A stretch of DNA of 64,000 nt from Azospirillum lipoferum 4B (lineage in GTDB: Bacteria; Pseudomonadota; Alphaproteobacteria; Azospirillales; Azospirillaceae), in NCBI RefSeq assembly GCF_000283655.1, contig NC_016622.1:2306501-2370500 (forward strand), in the 5' to 3' direction. The notes below the pieces were generated by a model. It was not told the origin of the DNA and made no database searches. It saw nothing but the letters and a program-made list of their open reading frames with translations. Every line of letters begins with the position of its first letter. The first letter of the stretch is position 1. This document shows positions 8,095 to 15,658 of the stretch, piece after piece. Both the position numbers and the translations under genes were made by a program.

Positions 8095-8123
8095 TTTGTC
8101 ACAGGGATCCGGTCCCAGGTCAA
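8095..8123 (-). promoter_or_regulatory. Possible sigma70-type promoter of the cold-shock gene
   Basis: On the minus strand TTGACC (8118-8123) and GACAAA (8095-8100) are separated by 17 bp, upstream of the cold-shock ATG. The -35 is good and the -10 is weak. It would give a leader of about 30 nt, shorter than usual for a cold-shock gene. Confidence 0.3.
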
Positions 8124-8315
8124 GCCTTCCAAAGGAAAGATGGCCGAATCGCCGTTAAATGCCCCACCCCAGGCTGACGCTTGCCGGCACTCCCGCGCTC
8201 CGGAACGGGGCGGACGGCACCGAAGTGCCGCTCCGCCTTCCACCACCGGCCCCTTCGCTTCGCCATTTGCGCGGCGACTCGGGGGCGATCTGCACGCCAC
8301 CCGTGCGGCGGGCGG

Positions 8316-9422
8316 TCAGGCCGCCGACTGGTTCAATGGGGGATAATCGGTGTAGCCGTGGCGGTCGCCGCCATAGAAGGTCTTCTGGTCCGGCTCGGCC
8401 AGCGGAGCGTCGATGCGCAGCCGCTCCACCAGATCGGGATTGGCGATGAAGGGGCGGCCGAAGGCGATCATGTCGGCATGGCCGCTGGCCGTCGCCTGGA
8501 TCGCCATGGCGCGGTCATAGACGTTGTTTGCCATGTAGCGCCCCTTGTAGAGCCCGCGCAGTTCGGCGAGGTCGCCGCCGAATCCCGGATGCGGCCCGCG
8601 GGTCACCCCTTCGATCATATGCAGATAGGCGAGGCCGTAATCGTTCAGCCGGCGGATCACCGGGCTGAAGGTGCCGACCGGGTCGCTTTCCTGCGCATCG
8701 TTGGCCGGGCTCAGCGGCGACAGGCGGATGCCGACTCGGTCGGCCCCGGCCTCCGCCACCACGGCGTCCAGCACCTCGAACAGGAAGCGGGCGCGATTCT
8801 CGACCGAGCCGCCATAAGCGTCGGTGCGCTTGTTGGTGCCGTCGCGCAGGAACTGGTCGATCAGGTAGCCGTTGGCGGCATGCACCTCGACCATGTCGAA
8901 TCCGGCCGCCAGCGCGTTGCGGGTGGCATTGCGGTAATCCTCGACGATGCCCGGCAGCTCCGAAATGTCCAGCGCGCGCGGAGCCGGGATGTCCTTGAAG
9001 CCGTCGACGGTGAAGGCCTTCATTTCCGGCTTCACGGCGGAGGGCGCCACCGGCAGGGCGCCGCCAGGCTGCAGGTCGGGGTGGGAGATGCGCCCGACAT
9101 GCCACAGCTGCAGGCAGATGTGCCCGCCCTTGGCATGGACGGCGTCGGTGACCAGCTTCCAGCCCGCCACCTGTTCGGCGCTGTGGATGCCGGGGGTGTA
9201 GGCATAGCCCTTGCCCTGCGGCGAGATCTGCGTCGCCTCGGCGATGATCAGGCCGGCACTGGCGCGCTGGGCGTAATATTCGGCGTTCATCGCGGTCGGC
9301 ACGCCGGTGGCGTTGTCGGTGCGGCTGCGGGTCAGCGGTGCCATGGCGATGCGGTTGGGCAGGCTGTAGCGCCCGATCGTCACCGGCTGGAACAAGGGGG
9401 CCGCGTCCTGGCTGCTCGTCAT
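8316..9422 (-). CDS. Alkene reductase / old yellow enzyme family flavoprotein (NemA-like)
   Basis: Predicted 368 residues, the usual length for FMN-dependent old yellow enzymes. A TIM-barrel start FQPVTIGRYSLPNRIAMAPLTRSR binds FMN. Further blocks are LQLWHVGRISHP, the substrate-binding His/Asn in VEVHAANGYLIDQFL near residue 180, GGSVENRARF, and the FMN-phosphate segment ADMIAFGRPFIANPDL near 325. Such enzymes use NADPH to reduce activated alkenes, nitro-esters or N-ethylmaleimide in the cytoplasm. It stands alone; the divergent histidine phosphatase starts about 190 bp away. No TetR-type NemR regulator is adjacent, unlike the enterobacterial nemRA locus. Confidence 0.92.
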   Translation of the reverse strand: MTSSQDAAPLFQPVTIGRYSLPNRIAMAPLTRSRTDNATGVPTAMNAEYYAQRASAGLIIAEATQISPQGKGYAYTPGIHSAEQVAGWKLVTDAVHAKGGHICLQLWHVGRISHPDLQPGGALPVAPSAVKPEMKAFTVDGFKDIPAPRALDISELPGIVEDYRNATRNALAAGFDMVEVHAANGYLIDQFLRDGTNKRTDAYGGSVENRARFLFEVLDAVVAEAGADRVGIRLSPLSPANDAQESDPVGTFSPVIRRLNDYGLAYLHMIEGVTRGPHPGFGGDLAELRGLYKGRYMANNVYDRAMAIQATASGHADMIAFGRPFIANPDLVERLRIDAPLAEPDQKTFYGGDRHGYTDYPPLNQSAA

Positions 9423-9613
9423 GTCCGATCCATTCAGATGGTGAAACTGGACAGAAGTGTGGCCCGGCCTTCGTCACCGGCAAGGTGCCGATTGGACGCA
9501 GCGGGCGACCGGACAGCATGGCTGCCATACCGCCTGCCGCCGGGCCGCGGGACCTTTCGCCCCGCCCGGCGGTTATTCCCGACAGCATTAACCACGAACC
9601 AACGGGATCGCCG

Positions 9614-10378
9614 ATGCAGCAGCGCTGGCCCGACCGACTCTGGATCGTCCGCCATGGCGAGAGCGCCGGAAACGTCGCGCGCGATGCGGCGCACGCGGCC
9701 GGCCTCGTCCGGATCGACATCGACGAACGCGACGTTGACGTTCCGCTCAGCCCACTTGGCGAGCGGCAGTCCGACGCGCTCGGCCGCTGGTTCGCCACCA
9801 TGCCGGCGGAGGAACGGCCCGACGTTGTCCTGACCTCGCCCTACCGCCGGGCGCTGAGCACGGCGGAGCGGCTGCACCGGGCCGGCGGCCTGCCGGTCGA
9901 TCCGACCGATTTCGTCATCGACGAGCGGCTGCGCGAGAAGGAATTCGGCGTGCTCGACCGGCTGACCACCGCCGGCATCCGGCAGGAGTTCCCCGATCAA
10001 GCCGGATTCCGCCGCCTTCTGGGCAAGTTCTACCACCGCCCGCCGGGGGGCGAGAGCTGGTGCGACGTGATCCTGCGGCTGCGCAGCGCGCTCGACACCA
10101 TCAGTCTGCATCACGGCGGCCAACGGGTGCTGATCGTTGGGCATCAGGTGGTGGTGCTGTGCCTGCGCTACCTGCTGGAGACCATGAGGGAGGACGAGAT
10201 CCTGGCCATCGATGCGGCCGGCGACGTCGCCAACTGCTCCGTCACCGAATACCGGTTCGACGCCAAGGCCGGGCCGCGCGGCGGGCTGTGCCTGCACCGC
10301 TACAACGTCGTCGCTCCGCTGGAGGAGGCCGGCGCCCCGGTCACCGCCGAGCCGGACGCCGCCGTCGCGGCCCGATAG
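9614..10378 (+). CDS. Histidine phosphatase family protein
   Basis: Predicted 254 residues. The phosphohistidine motif RHGESAGN is at about residues 13-20, a second conserved arginine is in TSPYRRALSTAE, and the catalytic second His is in LIVGHQVVV near 178. This is the phosphoglycerate-mutase-like superfamily; substrate unknown. ATG 9614 follows a GGGAT-type binding site. The longer reading from 9518 adds residues that do not look like the family. It ends 5 bp before the NAD(P)HX dehydratase gene, so the two are probably one operon, and the phosphatase may act on a nucleotide-related metabolite; that is only inference. Confidence 0.85.
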   Translation: MQQRWPDRLWIVRHGESAGNVARDAAHAAGLVRIDIDERDVDVPLSPLGERQSDALGRWFATMPAEERPDVVLTSPYRRALSTAERLHRAGGLPVDPTDFVIDERLREKEFGVLDRLTTAGIRQEFPDQAGFRRLLGKFYHRPPGGESWCDVILRLRSALDTISLHHGGQRVLIVGHQVVVLCLRYLLETMREDEILAIDAAGDVANCSVTEYRFDAKAGPRGGLCLHRYNVVAPLEEAGAPVTAEPDAAVAAR

Positions 10379-10383
10379 GGAAC

Positions 10384-11346
10384 ATGCCCGTGGATCGTAT
10401 CGAGGAAATTGCCGTCACCGCGGAGTTGCTGCGCGGCATGCCCCTGCCCCAGCCGGACGGCGACGGCGACAAGGAAACCCGCGGCCGGGTGCTTGTCATT
10501 GCCGGCAGCGTGCCGGTGCCGGGCGGCGCCCTGCTGTCCGCAATCGGCGCCCTGCGGGCGGGCGCCGGCAAGCTGCAGATCGCCACCGCAGCCAGCATCG
10601 CCCCGCATCTGGGCCTCGCCCTGCCCGAGGCGCTCGTCGCCGGCCTGCCGGAAACGGCGGAGGGTGGCATCGCCGCCGAGTCGGGCGAGGCGCTGGCCGA
10701 GCGGGCTTCGCGCTGCGACACCGTGCTGATCGGTCCCGGCATGATGGATGAGGCGGCGGTGGTGGAGCTGACCGCCGACCTGCTGACCCGCCTGGATCCG
10801 GCTCGGGATCCGGCTCAGGATCCGGCGCTGTGTCCGGCCGGCGGAGGGCCGCGCTTCGTGCTGGATGCGGGGGCGCTGGCCGGGCTGCGCCGTGACCCGG
10901 CGCCGGTGCAACGACACGCCGGCAATGTTGTGATCACCCCCCATGCCGGCGAGATGGCCGGGCTGCTGGGCTGCGCCCGCGACCGGGTGGAGGCCGATCC
11001 GCTCGCCGCGGCCCGACAGGTCGCGGCCCATCTGCAGGTGGTGGTCGCGCTGAAGGGGAGCTGCACCCGCATCGTCACCCCCGACGGCCGGGCCTGGGCC
11101 TATCGCGGCGGCACGGTGGGGCTCGCCACCTCCGGTTCCGGCGACACGCTGGCCGGGATCGTCGCCGGCTTGCTGGCCCGCGGCGCCAGCCCGGAGCAGG
11201 CGGCCATCTGGGGCGTCTATCTGCATGGCGAGGCGGGCAACCGGCTGAGCCGCCGGATCGGCCCGCTCGGCTTCCTCGCCCGCGAACTGCTGGCGGAAAT
11301 CCCGGCGGCGATGGCGGCCCTGGCCGAGGGGGTGGAAAGCGATTGA
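10384..11346 (+). CDS. nnrD: ADP-dependent NAD(P)H-hydrate dehydratase
   Basis: Predicted 320 residues with the ribokinase-like fold of the NnrD/CARKD family. It has VLVIAGSVPVPGGALLSAIGALRAGAGK near residue 35, the VLIGPGM block, ITPHAGEMAGLLG near 180, and the nucleotide-binding ATSGSGDTLAGIVAGLLARG near 250. It repairs hydrated NAD(P)H (NADHX) in the cytoplasm. Most bacteria fuse it to the epimerase NnrE; here only the dehydratase domain is present, so the epimerase must be elsewhere. A short LDPARDPAQDPA linker encoded by 12-bp repeats interrupts the fold near residue 137. Converges on the RNase T2 gene with only 5 bp between stops. Confidence 0.9.
   Translation: MPVDRIEEIAVTAELLRGMPLPQPDGDGDKETRGRVLVIAGSVPVPGGALLSAIGALRAGAGKLQIATAASIAPHLGLALPEALVAGLPETAEGGIAAESGEALAERASRCDTVLIGPGMMDEAAVVELTADLLTRLDPARDPAQDPALCPAGGGPRFVLDAGALAGLRRDPAPVQRHAGNVVITPHAGEMAGLLGCARDRVEADPLAAARQVAAHLQVVVALKGSCTRIVTPDGRAWAYRGGTVGLATSGSGDTLAGIVAGLLARGASPEQAAIWGVYLHGEAGNRLSRRIGPLGFLARELLAEIPAAMAALAEGVESD
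10794..10829. repeat. 12-bp in-frame tandem repeat in nnrD
   Basis: Three units of GGATCCGGCTCG-type sequence (10794, 10806, 10818) encode the DPAR-DPAQ-DPAL linker. The first two differ at one base. Copy-number change would alter the loop length without frameshift. Confidence 0.85.
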
Positions 11347-11351
11347 CCGCC

Positions 11352-12098
11352 TCAGCGCGCCGGAGCGCTGGCCGGAGCGGGCGCCACGGCCGGGGACGGC
11401 GGCAGGGCCGGGGTGGCGGGGACGGCGTTGAAGGTTTGGGACTGGACCGGCGCCACCTGCGCCGACAGGGCGGCGTCGCGGTCGCGGCAGCGGTCGACCA
11501 CCTTCTGGCCGCAGTTCATGAAGCCCAGATCCTTGTTCAGGCAGACCCTGACCTCCGACACGTCGCGGCGGGAGCAGATGACCGCCACCCCCTCCGCGGT
11601 CAGGCCGGGATTGGCCTCCAGGAACAGGCGCTCCACCTGGACGGCCGGCACGGTCAGGCCGGGAGCCTTCAGCGGATCGGGAATCGCGACCTTGGCGGCG
11701 GCGGCGCGCAGCTTGGCGAAATAATCGGTCGCGTTCAGGCCGGAACAGGTCCCGTGCTTGCGCCACTGGTGCATCATCAGCCCGACGCTGGGCATCACTG
11801 TCATGGTCTGGTCCACCACCGCTTTGGGCACGTTGCGGTCGCGGGTGCAGGTTGCGGGATAGCTGCCGTCATTGTATTGCGGCCACAGGCCATGGACGAC
11901 GAAGCCGTGTTTGCGCTCGCCGCACTGGTCGGGGTCGGGACCATTCCGGTCGCGGGCGCAGTAGGTCGGCGACCAGGACAGCGACAGGATGTAGTAATCG
12001 AAGGCGCCCGGCTCCGCCTTCCTTTGCGCCCAGGCTGGGCTTGCGGCGAACAGTCCGGCAACCAGAACGGACAGGGCGGCGACGACGGCGCTGCGCAT
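11352..12098 (-). CDS. Ribonuclease T2 family protein, exported
   Basis: Predicted 248 residues with a signal peptide (MRSAVVAALSVLVAGLFAASPAWAQ in part). The two catalytic boxes are clear: FVVHGLWPQY (CAS I) near residues 64-73 and HQWRKHGTC (CAS II) near 110-118, each supplying an active-site histidine, with the Glu/Lys of box II partly replaced as Q/R-K. Six or more cysteines suggest disulfides. T2 enzymes cleave single-stranded RNA in the periplasm or outside the cell, usually to scavenge nucleotides or phosphate. The C-terminus is a proline/alanine-rich tail. ATG 12096-12098 follows GGGAAGA; the open frame further upstream lacks a signal sequence. Confidence 0.9.
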   Translation of the reverse strand: MRSAVVAALSVLVAGLFAASPAWAQRKAEPGAFDYYILSLSWSPTYCARDRNGPDPDQCGERKHGFVVHGLWPQYNDGSYPATCTRDRNVPKAVVDQTMTVMPSVGLMMHQWRKHGTCSGLNATDYFAKLRAAAAKVAIPDPLKAPGLTVPAVQVERLFLEANPGLTAEGVAVICSRRDVSEVRVCLNKDLGFMNCGQKVVDRCRDRDAALSAQVAPVQSQTFNAVPATPALPPSPAVAPAPASAPAR

Positions 12099-12252
12099 GA
12101 CGAGTCTTCCCACGGCTGTGCTTCCCAGCGTTGCATACCATGGAAGGAGGTTGCTGTCGCGGGGTCTCGACACCAATATCACTCGGCCGGACGGCTGCCT
12201 CCCGCCTTCGGCATCGGTGTTTCGCCACAATGGCCTGCGTCGCTTCATCGGG

Positions 12253-12258
12253 TATAGT
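12253..12258 (+). promoter_or_regulatory. -10-like hexamer close to the aat start
   Basis: TATAGT ends 7 nt before the aat ATG and no ribosome-binding site intervenes, which would place the transcript start at or next to the start codon. The -35 region (about 12230-12236) is a poor match, so this is tentative. Confidence 0.35.
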
Positions 12259-12265
12259 CATCGGC

Positions 12266-12910
12266 ATGTTCACCCTGTCCGCCCCGATGCTTCTGCGCGC
12301 CTATGCCGCCGGCATCTTCCCGATGGCCGAAAGCGCGGAGTCGCGGGAACTCCACTGGTTCGATCCGGAGCGCCGCGGCATCCTGCCGCTGGACGCCTTC
12401 CATGTGCCGCGCAGCCTGCGCAAGACCCTGCGCCGCGGCCTCTTCGAACTGCGCTTCGACAGCGCCTTCCGCGCGGTGATCGAGGGCTGCGCCGAATCGA
12501 CGGAGGATCGGCCGAAGACCTGGATCAACGACGACATCATCCGGCTCTACAGCGAGCTGTTCGATGCCGGATTCGCCCACAGCGTCGAATGCTGGCGCGA
12601 CGGCCTGCTGGTCGGCGGGCTCTATGGAGTGTCGATCGGCGGCGCCTATTTCGGCGAGAGCATGTTCAGCCGCGAGACCGGGGCCAGCAAGGTGGCGCTG
12701 GTCCATCTGGTCGCCCGCCTGCGCGCCGCCGGATTCGCCCTGCTCGACACCCAGTTCGTGACCGAGCATCTGTGCCGGTTCGGCGCCATCGAGATCCCCC
12801 GCACCGAATACCGCCGCCGCCTTGCCGCCGCGATGGAGCGCAAGACCGACTTCCACGCGGTGGACCAGCAGGCGGCGCTGGCGGATCTGCTGGAGTCGGC
12901 GTCGGGTTAG
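12266..12910 (+). CDS. aat: Leucyl/phenylalanyl-tRNA--protein transferase
   Basis: Predicted 214 residues, the normal Aat size. The family opening [15 protein letters not shown] is followed by [44 protein letters not shown], the [19 protein letters not shown] core and [25 protein letters not shown]. It adds Leu or Phe from tRNA to the N-terminal Arg/Lys of proteins, marking them for ClpS-ClpAP in the N-degron pathway. The ATG at 12266 is the family-like start; there is no clear Shine-Dalgarno, only a -10-like TATAGT just upstream. Its last 4 bp overlap the end of the convergent anmK gene. Confidence 0.95.
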   Translation: MFTLSAPMLLRAYAAGIFPMAESAESRELHWFDPERRGILPLDAFHVPRSLRKTLRRGLFELRFDSAFRAVIEGCAESTEDRPKTWINDDIIRLYSELFDAGFAHSVECWRDGLLVGGLYGVSIGGAYFGESMFSRETGASKVALVHLVARLRAAGFALLDTQFVTEHLCRFGAIEIPRTEYRRRLAAAMERKTDFHAVDQQAALADLLESASG

Positions 12911-14028
12911 GCTACCGGGTGGAACACGCCCCCGCATTGGGGGGCCGGCACGCCGGTGGTCGCCGGCAGGCTGAGCGGCAGCCCGAGCCGGCTGCGTACC
13001 GCGAGATAGCCGAAGGCCTGGGCCTCCAGCGCGTCGCCGTCCCAGCCGACCAGATCGGCCGAGTCGACGGGCACCCCCAGCCGGCCGGCCAGCATCGCCA
13101 TCAGCGTGGCGTTGTGGCGGCCGCCGCCGCAGACCAGCCAGCGCACCGGCGGGGCCGGCAGATGGGCCACCACGCGGGCGACCGAGTCGGCAGTAAAGGC
13201 GGTCAGGGTCGCGGCGCCGTCGGCGGCGGACAGGGCGGCCACCGGCGCCGGGTCGAAGGCGTCGCGGTCCAGCGACTTGGGCGCCGGGCGGCCGAACCAG
13301 GGATGGGCCATCAGGGCGGCCAGCGCCGGACCATCCACTTGGCCGGTCGCCGCCAGCGCCCCGCCGGCATCGAAGCGGCCGAGGCCGTGGCGCAGAACCC
13401 AATCGTCGATCAGGGCGTTGCCCGGCCCGGTGTCGCAGGCGACGACCTCGGCTTCCCCGTCCGAAGCCTCGGGACCGATCCAGCTGACGTTGGCGACGCC
13501 GCCGATGTTGAGGACGGCGAGCGGGCGCGCCAGCCCATGCGCCAGCGCGCGGTGGAACAGCGGGACCAGCGGCGCCCCCTGCCCGCCCGCGGCCACGTCG
13601 GCACTGCGGAAGTCGTTGACCACGGCGATGCCGGTCGCCGCGGCCAGCCGGGCGCCGTCGCCGATCTGGCGGGTGAGGCGCCGGTCGGAATCGTGATGGA
13701 TGGTGTGGCCGTGGAAACCGATCAGCTCGACGTCGGCCGGCGCGACGCCCGCCTGATCCAGCAGACGGCGCACCGCATCGGCATGGGCGTCGGTCAGCTC
13801 GCGCTCGACCTCCGCCACCGGCCCGCCATGGTCGGTCCTGCCGAGGCAACCGCGCAGCCGCGCGCGGAAGCCGTCGTCATAGGGAATGGTCAGGAAGGAG
13901 AGCGCCTCCACCCGCTCGCGCCCGTCGGTGCGCAGCAGGGCGGCGTCGATGCCGTCCATCGACGTGCCGCTCATCAGGCCGACGACGGCGCGCAGCCCCT
14001 CCCCGTCATCCCCGTCCCGGTTCTTCAT
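12907..14028 (-). CDS. anmK: Anhydro-N-acetylmuramic acid kinase
   Basis: Predicted 373 residues. The ATP-binding [17 protein letters not shown] motif is near residues 15-31, the active-site region [10 protein letters not shown] near 104, the [21 protein letters not shown] core near 137-157, [13 protein letters not shown], and the [14 protein letters not shown] block near 195. AnmK phosphorylates and hydrolyses 1,6-anhydro-MurNAc released during peptidoglycan turnover, feeding MurNAc-6-phosphate recycling. No murQ or amgK neighbour is present. It overlaps the convergent aat gene by 4 bp at the 3' end. Confidence 0.93.
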   Translation of the reverse strand: MKNRDGDDGEGLRAVVGLMSGTSMDGIDAALLRTDGRERVEALSFLTIPYDDGFRARLRGCLGRTDHGGPVAEVERELTDAHADAVRRLLDQAGVAPADVELIGFHGHTIHHDSDRRLTRQIGDGARLAAATGIAVVNDFRSADVAAGGQGAPLVPLFHRALAHGLARPLAVLNIGGVANVSWIGPEASDGEAEVVACDTGPGNALIDDWVLRHGLGRFDAGGALAATGQVDGPALAALMAHPWFGRPAPKSLDRDAFDPAPVAALSAADGAATLTAFTADSVARVVAHLPAPPVRWLVCGGGRHNATLMAMLAGRLGVPVDSADLVGWDGDALEAQAFGYLAVRSRLGLPLSLPATTGVPAPQCGGVFHPVA

Positions 14029-14069
14029 CGTCTGCTCCGCGCCCGCTTTGGTGACGGACGCACACTAGC

Positions 14070-14933
14070 CTAGCTGAGCCAAAGCTGCAGCATCAGCCGG
14101 TCGCGGTTGGCCGGCGGCACGGCACGATGGTAGCAGGAGGTGTCCTCCAGGAAGCCGGTGCCGGCTGGCCCCTCCACCACCAGGATGCGGTCGCGGGCGA
14201 AGCGGGTGAACAGTTCCTCGTCGCGGGCATTGGCGGAGCCCAGCAGCATGCGCAGCGACTTGCCGTGATGGCTGCCGCGGACCAGCTCATGCTCCCCCGC
14301 ACCGGGGCTGACGTCGGTCAGGTAGAATTGGGCCGAGCAGAAATGGAAATCGTGAACGTCGTAATGCCAGTCGATGGTCTGGCCCAACTGCCGGCGCTCG
14401 TCGTCGCTGGCGTCGGTGACGAAGCTCCAGAACAGGCGCGGGATGATCTTGGTCGCGGGGAATCCCAGGAAGGCCCCGGCGCATTCCATCAGCAGCGGAT
14501 CGCGGCAGACCCGCCGCACCGCCGGGCAGTCCAGCGGATCGGGAACGATGCCCATCACCGCGGGCGAGCCGTCGGCAAGCCGGCCGTTGCGGACGTCGTG
14601 GCGGTAGAACATCCGCTCGTCGCGCAGCCGCCGCTGCAGGGGAGAGTGGGTGGCGAACTCCACCAGCTCCTCCACCATCGCCCAGGGCAGGTCGAAGCCG
14701 GTGGCGATCGAGTCGCGGCGCAGCTCGGCCAGCGCCCGGTCCGCGGTCTGGCCGGCGAACAGGCTGACCGGAAGGGTGGGCAGGGCGACGGGCGGCCCGG
14801 CCGGGGCACGCTGCCGTGATCGGGGGGACAGTCGGCGCAAGGCACTGTAACCGCGCCGCACCGTTTCGAAGCGGCCGAGCGCATAGTGGAACTCTCCGGC
14901 GACGAGGCGCCGGGCAATATTCGCAACGTTCAT
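14070..14933 (-). CDS. Phytanoyl-CoA dioxygenase (PhyH) family protein
   Basis: Predicted 287 residues. The C-terminal half is a double-stranded beta-helix dioxygenase: the Fe(II) ligands are probably His and Asp of DWHYDVHDFHF near residue 200 and the His of CYHRAVPP near 268, with the arginine of NRDRLML as the 2-oxoglutarate partner. The AQFYLTDVSPGAGEHELVRGSHH stretch is typical of PhyH proteins. The N-terminal 100 residues have no clear match. Substrate unknown. ATG 14933 is chosen because homology does not extend upstream, although the frame stays open to 15098. Stands alone on its strand between anmK and bcp. Confidence 0.78.
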   Translation of the reverse strand: MNVANIARRLVAGEFHYALGRFETVRRGYSALRRLSPRSRQRAPAGPPVALPTLPVSLFAGQTADRALAELRRDSIATGFDLPWAMVEELVEFATHSPLQRRLRDERMFYRHDVRNGRLADGSPAVMGIVPDPLDCPAVRRVCRDPLLMECAGAFLGFPATKIIPRLFWSFVTDASDDERRQLGQTIDWHYDVHDFHFCSAQFYLTDVSPGAGEHELVRGSHHGKSLRMLLGSANARDEELFTRFARDRILVVEGPAGTGFLEDTSCYHRAVPPANRDRLMLQLWLS

Positions 14934-15149
14934 TGGTCGTGCATCCCTGGGGCAGCCGAAGGACCAAAACCGCGGTGGGTTGCGCGGCCTCTGGTGCGGG
15001 AATGCACGGAGTGTAGGCAGGTTTGGGGCGATTCTAAAAATACCCTTGTGGCGTACGCCCTCGCGCCTGAGGAATAGCCGGGGCGGCAGGGCGTCCATCC
15101 CATACGGCTCATGCCGGGAGAAAACGGCGCCCCGCCTTCACGCGACAGG

Positions 15150-15614
15150 TTACAGCGCCTGCACGGCCTTCAGCACCGCCGCGACATGGCCGGTCACCTT
15201 CACCTTGCGCCAGACGTTGCAGACCACGCCGTCCTTGTCGATCAGGAAGGTGGCGCGGTCGATGCCCATGTATTTGCGGCCGTACATGCTCTTCTCGACC
15301 CAGGTGCCATAGGCCTCGCAGACGGCGCCGTCGGTGTCGGAGGCCAGCGTGAAGGTCAGCTCATGCTTGGCCTTGAACTTGTCGTGGCTGGCGACGCTGT
15401 CCTTGGACACGCCGATCACCACCGCATCGACGGCGGAGAAGTCGGGCAGCTGGTCGCGGAAGCCGCAGGCCTCCGAGGTGCAGCCCGACGTGTCGTCCTT
15501 GGGGTAGAAATACAGAACCACCGGCTTGCCGCGCAGGGCCGACAGGGTGACGCTGCCCCCGCCATCGGTCGGCATGGTGAAATCCGGGGCGGGCGATCCG
15601 ACGTCTACGGTCAT
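15150..15614 (-). CDS. bcp: Thioredoxin-dependent peroxiredoxin, Bcp/PrxQ type
   Basis: Predicted 154 residues. YFYPKDDTSGCTSEACGFRD holds the peroxidatic cysteine at about 45 and a resolving cysteine five residues on (CTSEAC), the classic atypical 2-Cys PrxQ arrangement. The fold closes with GVSKDSVASHDKFKAKHELTFTLASD and a RATFLIDKDG strand. It reduces hydroperoxides with electrons from thioredoxin in the cytoplasm. The gene starts 44 nt after the stop of glnE on the same strand, so it is likely co-transcribed with it. The glnE-bcp order is common in alphaproteobacteria. Confidence 0.94.
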   Translation of the reverse strand: MTVDVGSPAPDFTMPTDGGGSVTLSALRGKPVVLYFYPKDDTSGCTSEACGFRDQLPDFSAVDAVVIGVSKDSVASHDKFKAKHELTFTLASDTDGAVCEAYGTWVEKSMYGRKYMGIDRATFLIDKDGVVCNVWRKVKVTGHVAAVLKAVQAL

Positions 15615-15658
15615 GGCTGCTCGAATGTCCTTCTTCTTGCCGGCGGCGAGGCGATCCC

